From assembly GCA_020628085.1 (NCBI GenBank), contig JAHDFQ010000016.1, forward strand, positions 1-45,103: 45,103 nucleotides of DNA, written 5' to 3'. Positions within the stretch are counted from its first letter, which is position 1, and each line of letters opens with the position of its first letter. Below the pieces are notes generated by a model. That model had not been told where the DNA came from and made no database searches. It worked only from the letters and a program-made list of their open reading frames with translations. A program made the position numbers and the translations under genes. The stretch is from Saprospiraceae bacterium. GTDB taxonomy: Bacteria; Bacteroidota; Bacteroidia; Chitinophagales; Saprospiraceae. Positions 17,439-28,200 of this stretch are shown here, in pieces.

Positions 17439-17627
17439 TTAAACGAAATCTTGATTTTTAGAAAGCGTAATAAAAGCTGTTGGTATATACCAATGATTAA
17501 AACCAAAACTAATGCTGACTAATTCCCAACCTTCTCTAATCCAATCGTTTACAATCAGTTCAGCTCGCCTAGTCAATTTTTTAGTTGACCACATATTTGA
17601 ATACTTAACAATTTTGTAGGTTTTCAT
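17439..17627 (-). CDS. Small DUF4177-like protein
   Basis: From the ATG at 17627 the protein has 62 residues and starts MKTYKIVKYSN. The frame extends to a TTG at 17681, but that extension is low in plausibility. The segment ending VNDWIREGWELVSISFG, then a strand, then FITLSKN matches the pattern of DUF4177: a beta strand, a helix with GWELV, and a final strand. These short proteins have no established function. It lies 40 bases upstream of the PQQ-like gene on the same strand. Confidence 0.65.
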   Translation of the reverse strand: MKTYKIVKYSNMWSTKKLTRRAELIVNDWIREGWELVSISFGFNHWYIPTAFITLSKNQDFV

Positions 17628-17748
17628 AATTAATAGTTTTAAGTGATTAATTAATGATTCCAAATTGTTAAAAAAAACCAAACAAGTCCATTTTTTTCGA
17701 TAAATCCAAGGAGAAAAAGGGTAAATACTAGAAATTTTTCAATACGGA

Positions 17749-19848
17749 TTACTCTTTGATTATTTTTTGAACAGTTAGATTGCCATGCGTTTTACTTTCT
17801 ATCATAACAAAATATAACCCTGAACCAAGATTTGAAATATCAATAATTTCTTGCGTATCTGCACTCAAAATGGTTTGAACAGTGGCACCTGCACTATTTG
17901 TAATACGAATATCGAAGTTGGATAAATCCCCTTTAATCACAAAATAGTCATTTGTTGGGTTTGGGAAAATTTCGATACAGTTTGGGCTTAGACCGATTTG
18001 GGTAGAAGTAGTTACCGAAGCATCCACCATATTCGCTAGTAAACGAATATAAGCTGCTTGATAGTAAATAGCTGGTTCGCTCAGTTCCCAAGAATTATTC
18101 GGAAATCCATCATTAAAGTCAAGGTAGCTTTTTTGATTAGGTTGACCTGAAGGTGGACTTATACTCCCTACTGAAAAGGAACTATTGGGGCCACCTACCA
18201 CATATCCAGAAGCTGGACCATATAAAGATGTTAGGGCATTATCCCAATCCGTTCCGTTATTAAACCAAGTATGATAAATTTCATTAATACAGCGATCACC
18301 TCCTTCTGTATACATATTGGATAAGTATACAATTCCTAACGGATTGACACCATGAAAGTAATGCAATAACTCTTCAGATTTCATTTTATAATCACTTGCA
18401 GACGAAGGATTTATGTTATACTTATTTAGTAAATAATTTAATGAACCATAACTCGCTTTAGGGTTATTTGATCCCCAGTGATAACTCCAAGTAGGCATGA
18501 AAGCTCGATACAAATCATTATCTATAAATCCATAATATCCATTCCAATTATTGGAAGCGTCAGTTGCAAAATTCACTCTTATACTATTGGCAATAGAAGG
18601 ATCAGCATTAGGATGGTTGGCATACATGAGCATGGCATCATACAATGACAATTTATAAGCGGACCATGACCCTGTACTTGTAAATTCAGCATCTGAAATA
18701 TTATTATTAATATAAGTACTATAAGTTGTATTTCCAGTTAATTCCAATAAATGTGCCGCAGCTGTTAATAGTCCTTCTTTTTGAATAGCCACATCCCAGT
18801 CGGCATCACCCGCCACGATGCTACCGTCATCACAATCGGTTTCAAAACTATTTGAATTGGCAAAGGTTAAGGCATGATTCCAAGCAGCAATAGCATTATT
18901 TTCTAAAACAGTAGCAAAAGAAGCATCAATTGTGGCATATACTCTGGCAGCATGAGCAAGCATACTAGCAACTGCAATAGATGAAGAACTACAAGTCGGG
19001 CCATAATAACGAGGATCGACATTTAAACTAGGAGGTGCTGATGTATTTTCACTGTAATTGCTACTACCCACTTTATTGTGAACTGAACCATCGGGATTGG
19101 TCATCTTCAACAACCATTCTAATTCCCAGCGAACTTCATCTAAAAGATCAGGAATTCCATTTCCTGATTCTGGAATATTCCAATTATCATCAAAAGCAAG
19201 TTCATTTTCCTCAAAAGCGGCCAATAAATCATGAATGACAGAATGTGTAAAGGTCACATATTTATTGTAATCACCGGCATCAAACCAACCACCTGACAGA
19301 TCTTTTTCCAAACTGGAATTATTAGAATCATAAATATATTTACAACTAAAATCCTGACTAAAATTATTTCCATCTGTCCAACCAGCTTCTGCATATGGAG
19401 CGGCTTTTTCAAAATTACAACGGTTGTAGAAGTACATTCTCCCTGCCGTTTTTAGAACATCATTGTACACATCTAAACCGATTTTGAAATCACCTGACCG
19501 TTCATTATTCGCCACATCAAAAACATAATACGTTCCGATGTCTGTCAGACTAGAAAAGTCAAGCCACCATCCACGATCACCTGATGAACTGTCAGTTGCA
19601 CCACTATTCCACGCCGTTGGACTTACAGTTAAGACTATACTATTGTCAATAGCATTTCGGACTTCTAAAGTTGCTGATGGATTATAAGCAAGGTTGGCAT
19701 TGTAACCTACTTGTGGATCGGATAAAACAGCAACTTTTGTTGCATTAGGGAGATAACCAAATTGGTCGATGTGAATAAAAGGACTAATCGTTTGTGCTGA
19801 TAATTCAAAGACTGAACAGATGAGTATAAATGTATATAATCGTATCAT
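17749..19848 (-). CDS. Secreted glycoside hydrolase family 9 (endoglucanase-type), T9SS type A
   Basis: From the ATG at 19848 the protein has 699 residues. The signal peptide is MIRLYTFILICSVFELSAQ; the longer TTG start at 19917 would bury it. An N-terminal Ig-like CelD_N domain (about residues 22-125: IDQFGYLPNATKVAVL) precedes the GH9 alpha-toroid (about 130-610). GGWFDAGDYNKY supplies the two catalytic-base Asp residues (about 190 and 193), and SEPAIYY near residue 591 holds the acid Glu. A linker leads to a type-A sorting domain (about 623-699; FPNPTNDYFVIKG to LTVQKIIKE). It is expected to be exported and surface-attached or released, cutting beta-1,4-glucans. Xyloglucan or other beta-glucans cannot be excluded as substrates. 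Confidence 0.93.
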   Translation of the reverse strand: MIRLYTFILICSVFELSAQTISPFIHIDQFGYLPNATKVAVLSDPQVGYNANLAYNPSATLEVRNAIDNSIVLTVSPTAWNSGATDSSSGDRGWWLDFSSLTDIGTYYVFDVANNERSGDFKIGLDVYNDVLKTAGRMYFYNRCNFEKAAPYAEAGWTDGNNFSQDFSCKYIYDSNNSSLEKDLSGGWFDAGDYNKYVTFTHSVIHDLLAAFEENELAFDDNWNIPESGNGIPDLLDEVRWELEWLLKMTNPDGSVHNKVGSSNYSENTSAPPSLNVDPRYYGPTCSSSSIAVASMLAHAARVYATIDASFATVLENNAIAAWNHALTFANSNSFETDCDDGSIVAGDADWDVAIQKEGLLTAAAHLLELTGNTTYSTYINNNISDAEFTSTGSWSAYKLSLYDAMLMYANHPNADPSIANSIRVNFATDASNNWNGYYGFIDNDLYRAFMPTWSYHWGSNNPKASYGSLNYLLNKYNINPSSASDYKMKSEELLHYFHGVNPLGIVYLSNMYTEGGDRCINEIYHTWFNNGTDWDNALTSLYGPASGYVVGGPNSSFSVGSISPPSGQPNQKSYLDFNDGFPNNSWELSEPAIYYQAAYIRLLANMVDASVTTSTQIGLSPNCIEIFPNPTNDYFVIKGDLSNFDIRITNSAGATVQTILSADTQEIIDISNLGSGLYFVMIESKTHGNLTVQKIIKE

Positions 19849-19989
19849 AATTTTAGATTGTAATCGCTTTACATTGTAGTTAAATTTCAATTCTATATAC
19901 AAAATAACCTCTTTCAATTAAAATTCAAAATTATTAACCTATTGTAACTTAATTCTAGGCAAAACAAAAAAAGCATGAAGTTGAGTAGA

Positions 19990-21966
19990 CTAATACAACA
20001 CTGTTATATCACCAGATTCAACGATGTCATTACCAAAAAGAGTCAAATTAACCAAATAAACATAAACTCCTGCGTTCACTTTTTCTCCAACGTCAAGCCC
20101 TCCTCTCCAACCCTTTTCAGGATCATTAGATTCAAAGACGATACCACCCCAGCGGTCATATATTTTCATAGAATAATTTTCAAGGTTTGTACAAGGAGTA
20201 AAAGGTTTAAATTGTGCATTCTCACTAATATTTGATAACGGAATCAAAACATTGGGAAAATATATAGGACATCGATAATCTATATCAAGTGTATAGATAT
20301 TTGAACAACCATTCGTATCTATAACTTCATAATTAAGTTGTCGTAAATCCTCCTTAGGTAATAGTGTAGTTGAACTACAATTTGTACAGGAAACTAATTC
20401 TTGTGGTGTCCATATTATTTGCTCATTATTTTCTATTGGTATATTTAGCATGTATGATCTATCGGTGATATTAACAGTAATCGGTGATTGAATTTGGTAA
20501 TTAGGAGGTCTATCAAATAACTCAATTTGGATTATTTCTAAAGAATCACAACCATACTGATCGACCAAAAATAATGTGTCTACTCCTGCACTTTGATAAT
20601 TGATGTCATTGATAGTTATAAACTCCCCTTCACAAATACGTTCAAATTTAGTTGAACTAAACGGTTCTATAACGTTAATATTCACGATAATGGTTGAGTC
20701 GCAACCATTTATATTAGGTAAAGTTACCTCACCAGAAGTATTGTTTTCATTAAAGGTTTCATTTCCTATGTATACTTCAAAATCAGTACCTTCACAAACA
20801 TTATAATCAAGTTGTTCAAAATTGTCTTCAAAATACTTTAAATCTATTCGTAAAATAGAATCACAACCGCCTAGAGAAATTAGACTTTCTATTCCAGAGG
20901 GATTAAATTCATTATAAGTGGTACTATTCACTACGACTTCATATCCATCTCCCTGACACCCTTGGTAGACTAAATCTGTTCTTAGAGTATCATTAAATTC
21001 TAAATTGGTGATGATAATAGAATCACATAAATTACTTGCAGTGAGAGTATCGAAATAAACACCTGATTCGTTGACTACTTCACCATTAGGTAAGATATAG
21101 GTATCTCCAAAACAAAGTATAGGATTTACTTGCACCGCATTACCACTAGCAATCGTACATCCTAGTGCGAATATATTACAAACCAATTGATCGTTACTAT
21201 TTTGAATAGTTGCACCTTCAGAAATTTCACCAGCGCCACCACCACAAAAAATTCCTATATCCCCTAATATAATATCGTTAGTCAACAGATCAATACCCAT
21301 CGTTGGTGAATCGTTACTATCCAAGCCTAGAACTGTAAAACCTGTTGCTGGTTGTTCAACTATGACGCCTTGAAATAGACCACCTTGATTGAAAGTCGTT
21401 ACATTTCCGAAAGGTCCATCAAAAATGGATATATTATCAACATTTGGATTCGGAATATTAGGATTGACATTAATGTTTTCAAATTCGTATCCCCAGATTC
21501 TAGATTCTGCCTGTGTAGTGATGACTAAATTTGTCTCACATTTAAGCGACCAGGTTCTGATACTATTCAAAATATTATCTGAAATAGAAGTAAGAGTAGT
21601 GTTAACTTGAAAAGTGAGAGTGTCAAGCGTAAAATTTCCCATAAAAATAATGTCACATTGTTGTTGTTCGATATAATCAACAGTAATTGTCTCTTTTAAA
21701 GCATTTAGATCAATGGGACAATTTAAAATACCTTCGGATCCAAAATTTTCTGAAGATTCTAATTTAGGAGTAAGGTAATTAAGCATGTGATAACCATCTA
21801 AGGCATATCCACAACCATATGCATCAAGATCACTTATACAGTATACTTCATCTGGAAGATAACATAAAGTAATTGATTCGTTCCCACAACTACAATCATC
21901 TTCATTTTGGGCTAATAATGGATGAATAAAAAAAGTTAAGGTTGTTAAAAGGAAATAGCGGAACAT
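19990..21966 (-). CDS. Secreted repeat protein with T9SS type B sorting domain
   Basis: From the ATG at 21966 the protein has 658 residues and a signal peptide (MFRYFLLTTLTFFIHPLLAQ). A Cys-containing N-terminal part follows (about residues 20-290), with no family I recognise. Then come four repeats of roughly 50-55 residues, each ending around (G/L)CDS with a preceding Cys-(Q/E)-G segment, for example QGCQGDGYEV and NVCEGTDFEV. The C-terminal 90 residues are the gliding-motility-associated (CHU_C, type B) sorting domain: FPNVLIPLSNI, MKIYDRWGGIVFES, KGWRGG, GVYVYLV. The mature protein is surface-exposed and probably adhesive or structural. It lies upstream of the GH9 gene on the same strand with a gap of about 140 bases. 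Confidence 0.85.
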   Translation of the reverse strand: MFRYFLLTTLTFFIHPLLAQNEDDCSCGNESITLCYLPDEVYCISDLDAYGCGYALDGYHMLNYLTPKLESSENFGSEGILNCPIDLNALKETITVDYIEQQQCDIIFMGNFTLDTLTFQVNTTLTSISDNILNSIRTWSLKCETNLVITTQAESRIWGYEFENINVNPNIPNPNVDNISIFDGPFGNVTTFNQGGLFQGVIVEQPATGFTVLGLDSNDSPTMGIDLLTNDIILGDIGIFCGGGAGEISEGATIQNSNDQLVCNIFALGCTIASGNAVQVNPILCFGDTYILPNGEVVNESGVYFDTLTASNLCDSIIITNLEFNDTLRTDLVYQGCQGDGYEVVVNSTTYNEFNPSGIESLISLGGCDSILRIDLKYFEDNFEQLDYNVCEGTDFEVYIGNETFNENNTSGEVTLPNINGCDSTIIVNINVIEPFSSTKFERICEGEFITINDINYQSAGVDTLFLVDQYGCDSLEIIQIELFDRPPNYQIQSPITVNITDRSYMLNIPIENNEQIIWTPQELVSCTNCSSTTLLPKEDLRQLNYEVIDTNGCSNIYTLDIDYRCPIYFPNVLIPLSNISENAQFKPFTPCTNLENYSMKIYDRWGGIVFESNDPEKGWRGGLDVGEKVNAGVYVYLVNLTLFGNDIVESGDITVLY

Positions 21967-22184
21967 AACTATTGGAGTTTTACCTTGACGAAGGAAAGAA
22001 TCAAGATATGGGTTCAACTAGAGTATTTCTACAATAAAATACAGAGGGAGAATAAATTTGTTCAACTTAATAATTCTTTTAGTGTCGCATTTAGCCAAAA
22101 TAATTTATGTTTATTTTTAAAAAGTTTAAAACCAGTTTTTGATTGAGGGTTATTTACCTATTGGATCTAGATTTTAAAAGCTTT

Positions 22185-22226
22185 AAAATAAAAAAGCACT
22201 AGACCAACCCGAAGGTTGGCTAGTGC
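22185..22226 (-). terminator. Rho-independent terminator for the giant adhesin gene
   Basis: On the minus strand GCACTAG and CCAACC pair with GGTTGG and CTAGTGC around a UUCG-type loop with one bulge. A T-rich tract (TTTTTTATTTT) follows. It lies about 47 bases after the stop codon at 22273. Confidence 0.9.
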
Positions 22227-22272
22227 ATAATATATAGCTCAATACATTTACAAATTTAGAGGGGGAATAATT

Positions 22273-25200
22273 TTATCGATACAGTTCTAGGTATCCTTTA
22301 AAGGTTCGACTTGTTCCGTCGTTTAGCTGGAGAAGATAGAAATAGGTTCCATCTGGTAGTACTTTATTGTTATCCCAAGTACCGTTCCAATCATTTTCAT
22401 AACCAATTCTATTCAATACTTCATTACCCCATCTGTTGAAAACGATAAGTCGACTATCAGGATAAAATTCTATTCCAGCAATAAAGAAAGTATCATTTGA
22501 ACCATCTCCGTTTGGTGAAACGGCGGTATAAATAATGATTTCACCTTGACAATCTATGTAGATGAATACAGAAGCGGAATCACAACCATTTTCATTGCAA
22601 ATAACATAAGTAAATTGGTCTTCAATATCACAAATCCCCTCATCAGGATTGTAAGTTGCCGAACAATCTAAATTTATAGTCACTTCTCCATACAAAGGCT
22701 CTTCGGAAATATAGACAGTATCTATTAACCCTAATAAAGTATCATTTTGTTTAATGTCGATAATGAGTGGCGTATTGATGATCGTCGTATCTACATCATC
22801 ATTGGCAATAGGTTGATCTGAAAAATCAGATACGAAAATATCGAAATATATTGTATCGCAGAATCCAAGGTCATCGCATAGTTGTATACAAGCAGAATCT
22901 TGTCCAATTTCTAAACCAGTATATTCAATACAATAGGTTGTTGGATCAATAAAGAAATCTACGTTTCCATCTTGTCCTTCAGGACAGAAGTCTTCAATGG
23001 TAAAATTACTGCCTAAGAAAATAGTGGTATCCAAACAGAACGTATCTGTTTGATTGACGAATATAGTATCCACAATAAAAGATGGGTCAGAAACAACGGT
23101 AATATCAAAAAATAAAGTATCACAAATACCGAGTTCATCACATATTTCAATACATGCTGTGTCTTGCCCTAGTGCAACCCCAGCGTAAGAAATACATAAA
23201 CTATCTAAAATAAAATCAACCGCACCACTTAAATTTTCTTCACAAACATTAGTAATTGTTAACGTATCGCCTTGAACGTCTAAACCATTTGGATTAATGA
23301 TGTATTTGACTGTGTCTGTTGGAACAATAATATCAGTAATGGTATTACAATTTAAATCTGGATTATCAATAACATCCACATATATGGTATCGGGACAGCT
23401 AGTCAATGTATCAATAATGACTACTTCATGTTCACCCAAAGTCAATTCAATATAAATGGCTGCTGGATCAATACGAATAGCTTCAGCAATCGTAAATTCT
23501 TCTAGCGTATTTGGATCAATGATTCGTATATCTCCATAGTCATTTAGATCATAGTTTCCACCTTCTATTTTGAATTCTGAAGGTACATTGACCCAGTTGC
23601 TCGTAGTATCAACGCTGTTCATAAATGCTACTAGTTCGTCAACAGAATTGAATGTCTCACCTGTATACATTGTATCGTTGACCTCCCAAGTTCCCAAATT
23701 AAACGTGGGGCTAATGGCATCAATTCCAACATAGTCATACGCACGTAAGGTATCATTTAAGCAACCACCAACTAGTCCATCATACGGCAAACTATCCACA
23801 AATATTTGATAGCCTGCTCTTTCCTCAGGACTAATGGATTCAATGCAAAACTCACCCAAACCAGTTTCACAAGAAGCGACAAAAACGGTTGCAGAATCTT
23901 GTCCGTTAAAATAGTCACAATTAACATCCATTCCACACGAAATATTTATATACATCGTATCAATACAAGCCATATTAGGATTACTTAACACCAATTCATA
24001 AAATCCAGTATCCAATGTAATTGCACTTCCTAGAAATGCTGTTACGGTATCTGGTTCAATAGTCGCATCAACATTAAAAAGCGTGACATTAATGTTCAAA
24101 TCACCATAAAGGTTATCTGAATCTCCACCTGTAATCAATAGATTATTATTGCCTAGCATCCAATTTCCATTAGGATCATTCGTATTCATAATATCCACCA
24201 AATCCATTAGATTCTCAAAAGACCCTGTATATGTAGAGTCATTGACCATCCAACTGGTCAGGTCATAAGGTCCTTGTGCGCCTTGACCAGCCAACATCTG
24301 AAAATCATATGCAACACTAGAAATAGAATCACATGGAATTGGGGTTTCAGTTAACAAAACTCCATTTATGGATAGGTCATATTCTTCAAGATCGGTTGTT
24401 GAAATGGGTAAACAAATATCCGAAGAACCTTCACAATTCATTAGTGCTATTGATAGAGTATCACTATTTGATAAAATCCCACAAGCTGGAATTTCATTAC
24501 ATTCAGGAATAGATATATCCAAAGAATCGGTTTCGCAAGCGTTTGAATCTTGTACAATAACTTGATAATTTCCAGCAACTAAACCTGTTCGGTCATTTGT
24601 ATCTTCTCCTTCCGTAAGGTCAGCCCAGTCAAATGTATAAGGACTTGTTCCTCCGTATACAATAGATGAAACCGTTCCAGCATCATTACAGGCAGGCGTC
24701 ACTTCAAAGCTAATATATAATGAATCAGGTTCTTCTATAGTGAAACAATCACCTCCTGCGGTACAACCATCCTCGTTTTCAATTAAATAGCAGTATGTTC
24801 CTGCTGATAAATTCCCATTTGTGAAGTTTTCAAAACTATTGGTTAAAATAGTATCCGCCACTCCTACAAAATCATCTGCATATGTCACTTCAATAGATGC
24901 GCTTCCATCATTTGCACCAGGGCAAGAAACATCATTCACTTCCGTTAGAACTACTGTTGCCATTGGAACATCGGCAGCTAGCACAAATAAAAATGGCAAT
25001 GCACAACCTGTTTCTGATAGATCAGTAATCGTAACTCTATGAATCCCATGAGCTAAATCCGTTCGTTCACTACCTGTAACTCCATCCTCCCATATATATT
25101 CATAATCACCGCTACCTCCTGTGACACTTATACTTGCTGCGCCATCTGCTCCATCACAAGACGGATTATTTGAAATAGTGGCATCTGCCTCAAGCGGATT

Positions 25201-28200
25201 ATCTTCGTCAATTACGACTTCAACAACATTTTCACAATCTGGATTCGTTGGATCAGTAAAAGTTACAAAATAAACACCGCTTCTTAAATCTGAACGTTCA
25301 GCATCTGTATTTCCATCTTCCCAAACATAATCATAATCATCGGGTGTCAAAATAACACTTCCATCGGCAGCATTACAAGTAGAAGGCTGTGTTGTAGCAC
25401 TTGCTACGGCTCCATCTGTATTTGTAATCAGCACAAAAGTTTCAGTAAAACACGTTTCATTTCCAATTTCAGAAATATTGATCGTGTAACCACCTAAGGG
25501 TAACTCCGTTCTACTATTACTATCCCCAACACCAAGATCAGGCGTCCAAGTAAACGTATAATTTAACGGTTCATCTATAAAAATAGTCGCTTCACCTGCT
25601 GCATTTCCACATGTTGAAGGAATGGTAACGATATAATCTACCTCAGGCGAAATACATGGATCATCACAATTTGTAGAAGTATCAATCGTAACATTTATCA
25701 CTTCTTTTGAATCACAAGACCCTGCTGTTGATCCCGTAACTTCAATATTAATTGCTTCTGTTGTATTTAATGTCAATGTAGCTTCCGTGGATAACACTTC
25801 TTGTGTAACTGAATTTATCCAAGTATAATTTTCAGCACCAGAAGCCGATATCAGAACATCGTCATTTGCACAAATACTAAGATTCGTATCTACGTCCAAT
25901 ACAATAGGATTCGTAGCATCAGATAAAGTAACAACAACGGTATCTCTTGAAAAACCACAATTTAAACGAGCTGTTTCAAGCACAAAAAGCAGTTCAGATG
26001 ATGTAACTAAACTTGGATCAAATGAAATGGTAGGTTGTAAAATTGAAGGATTGCTAATAAATACATTTGCACTTGCAGGGATTGCCGTCCAAGAATAGCT
26101 AAAATCGCTATTTTCACAATTTGCATCCCCAAGCACAGCTTCAAAACTAGAATCTGAATTACAAGCAACTAGGTTTTCACCGCTATTTTGTAAGACAGGT
26201 GTATCTAAAATAAATTCAAATTGTCCGCATTCAGAGTCTAATAAATCAGAAGAATCTACATTAAATAAAATTGAACAAACTTGTGTGGAAGCTACTGTAA
26301 ATTCATGTGAAAATGGTATTGCTGTATTCGCATCAATGGGGCCTTCTATTTGATAATCATCCAATTGTTGTTCTCCAGCATCAAGCGTACCATTTCCATT
26401 TTCATCAACAAAATAGTCTATATCGAAAGTCCCCATAGGAATAGCCTGAGAACCAACTTGAATCAAACCATTTACAGTTACTACTTCTTCATTTACACCA
26501 GAACATATACTCGTTGCTGACTGAATATCTATAGTAAATAAGCCTGCACTAATCGGAACACTAACTAAATCCGCACCATTAGTAGAGGTAATTTCACCAC
26601 TCGTACAATCATCATTTTGAGTTACACAATTAAATGTTGTCGCACCAATCGTTACTAATTGAGCATCAACACCAGTTTCTGAACAATCAAATACAGGCGA
26701 AGCAACTTCAAAACTCAACTGGGCTACACTACCTTGAACTAAACCATCTGGCATATTCCAGATTAATGTATTTACACCATTATTCATTCGGATTTCTGGT
26801 TCACCCAACAACCAAGAAGCAGGACTAATTACCGCTGTTGAGTTAGGCACATATATAACGCCCATTGGTAAGGTAAACGAAATAAAATCTTCTGTTGAGG
26901 AAGAAGCGATATCGGTTAAATTAGTGATTCCAATTTCTAAAGTAGTATTCATTTCTGATACTAATTGACTACTTGAGGATAAAGCAATATCATACAATTT
27001 TCCTTCATTTGCCGCACTACCTGTAATAGAAATAGGTAGTGATTCTCCAATTTCTAAATTGGAAGAATCTTGACACACTTTTAGACCTTGAAAACCGTAA
27101 TAAGACAATGAATTTCCTATGAAATCACAATCTGTAATGATTTCATAACGAATTCTAAATTCATTACTATCTGTTGGATTAGCAGGACTAAAACCTTGTA
27201 ATCCATTTTGATCTAAATAGGTATTTAATAATGAAAAATCATCAAATTCGTATAAATCGCCCCTTGGAGAGGAACTCACGTAAGTAGGATCACCAGCAGG
27301 AACAAATTCCGCACCCGAAGGATAAGCAAATTCAACACTACCGGGAACTAAAGTAGCTCCTTCTAATGGTACATAAATTTGAGTTTTAATATCATAAGCA
27401 TAACCAACATCTTCATTTCTGACTAAAACAGTCAATTCTACTGGTTCACAAAGATCAACACTTTCAGTAGGTTGATCGACCAAATTGGCTTCTAAAAACG
27501 GGTCAAGTGTGGTAATGGATAACGGAATATTCAAATCAGTACAAGGCGGATAATTCTCTGGTGTCCAATCCGTTTCACTGTAAGGCAAACAATTCCAACC
27601 AGTGCTTACATTCAAATCCAAAGATCCACATTGAATTGGAATAGCTTTGATCCGAATAGTGTTACAAATTTGGTCTACTGTATTTAGCCCATTTGCTCTC
27701 GTAACCCCGTTGGCAAAAGCAAAATAATTATTTCCTTCTGATCCGTATTGCTCAAAGTCTAATACTTGAACAGAATCGGGTGAACTAATATCTTCAAAAC
27801 CTACCACCTCGATATTTCCTGCTAAGTTATCTACTGCAAACCAAGTTAAACCTGCATCAGCCTCAAACGATGTATTGCATAGCTGAACTGTCCAAACTGC
27901 TGTGTCGGTGGATAATAATAAATCAGGATTCGTAATAGGATTAAAGCTAAACTCAGGTGGTTCGGTATATTGAATATCGTTTTGAACGTTTTCTTCTCGA
28001 AATTCTACACAAGAATCATCACCAATAAAATTAGCATAATATCTATTTTGGTAATAGACTGTAGGATCGAAATTATAAACATTTGTTCCTTCAGAACTGC
28101 TTAATGTAGATTGACAATTGGGCACGGCTCGTACTCTAAAACTAAATGAGTAAGAGCGTACTTGATTTAATGAAGGGACGATATTTAGTGTATCAAAATA

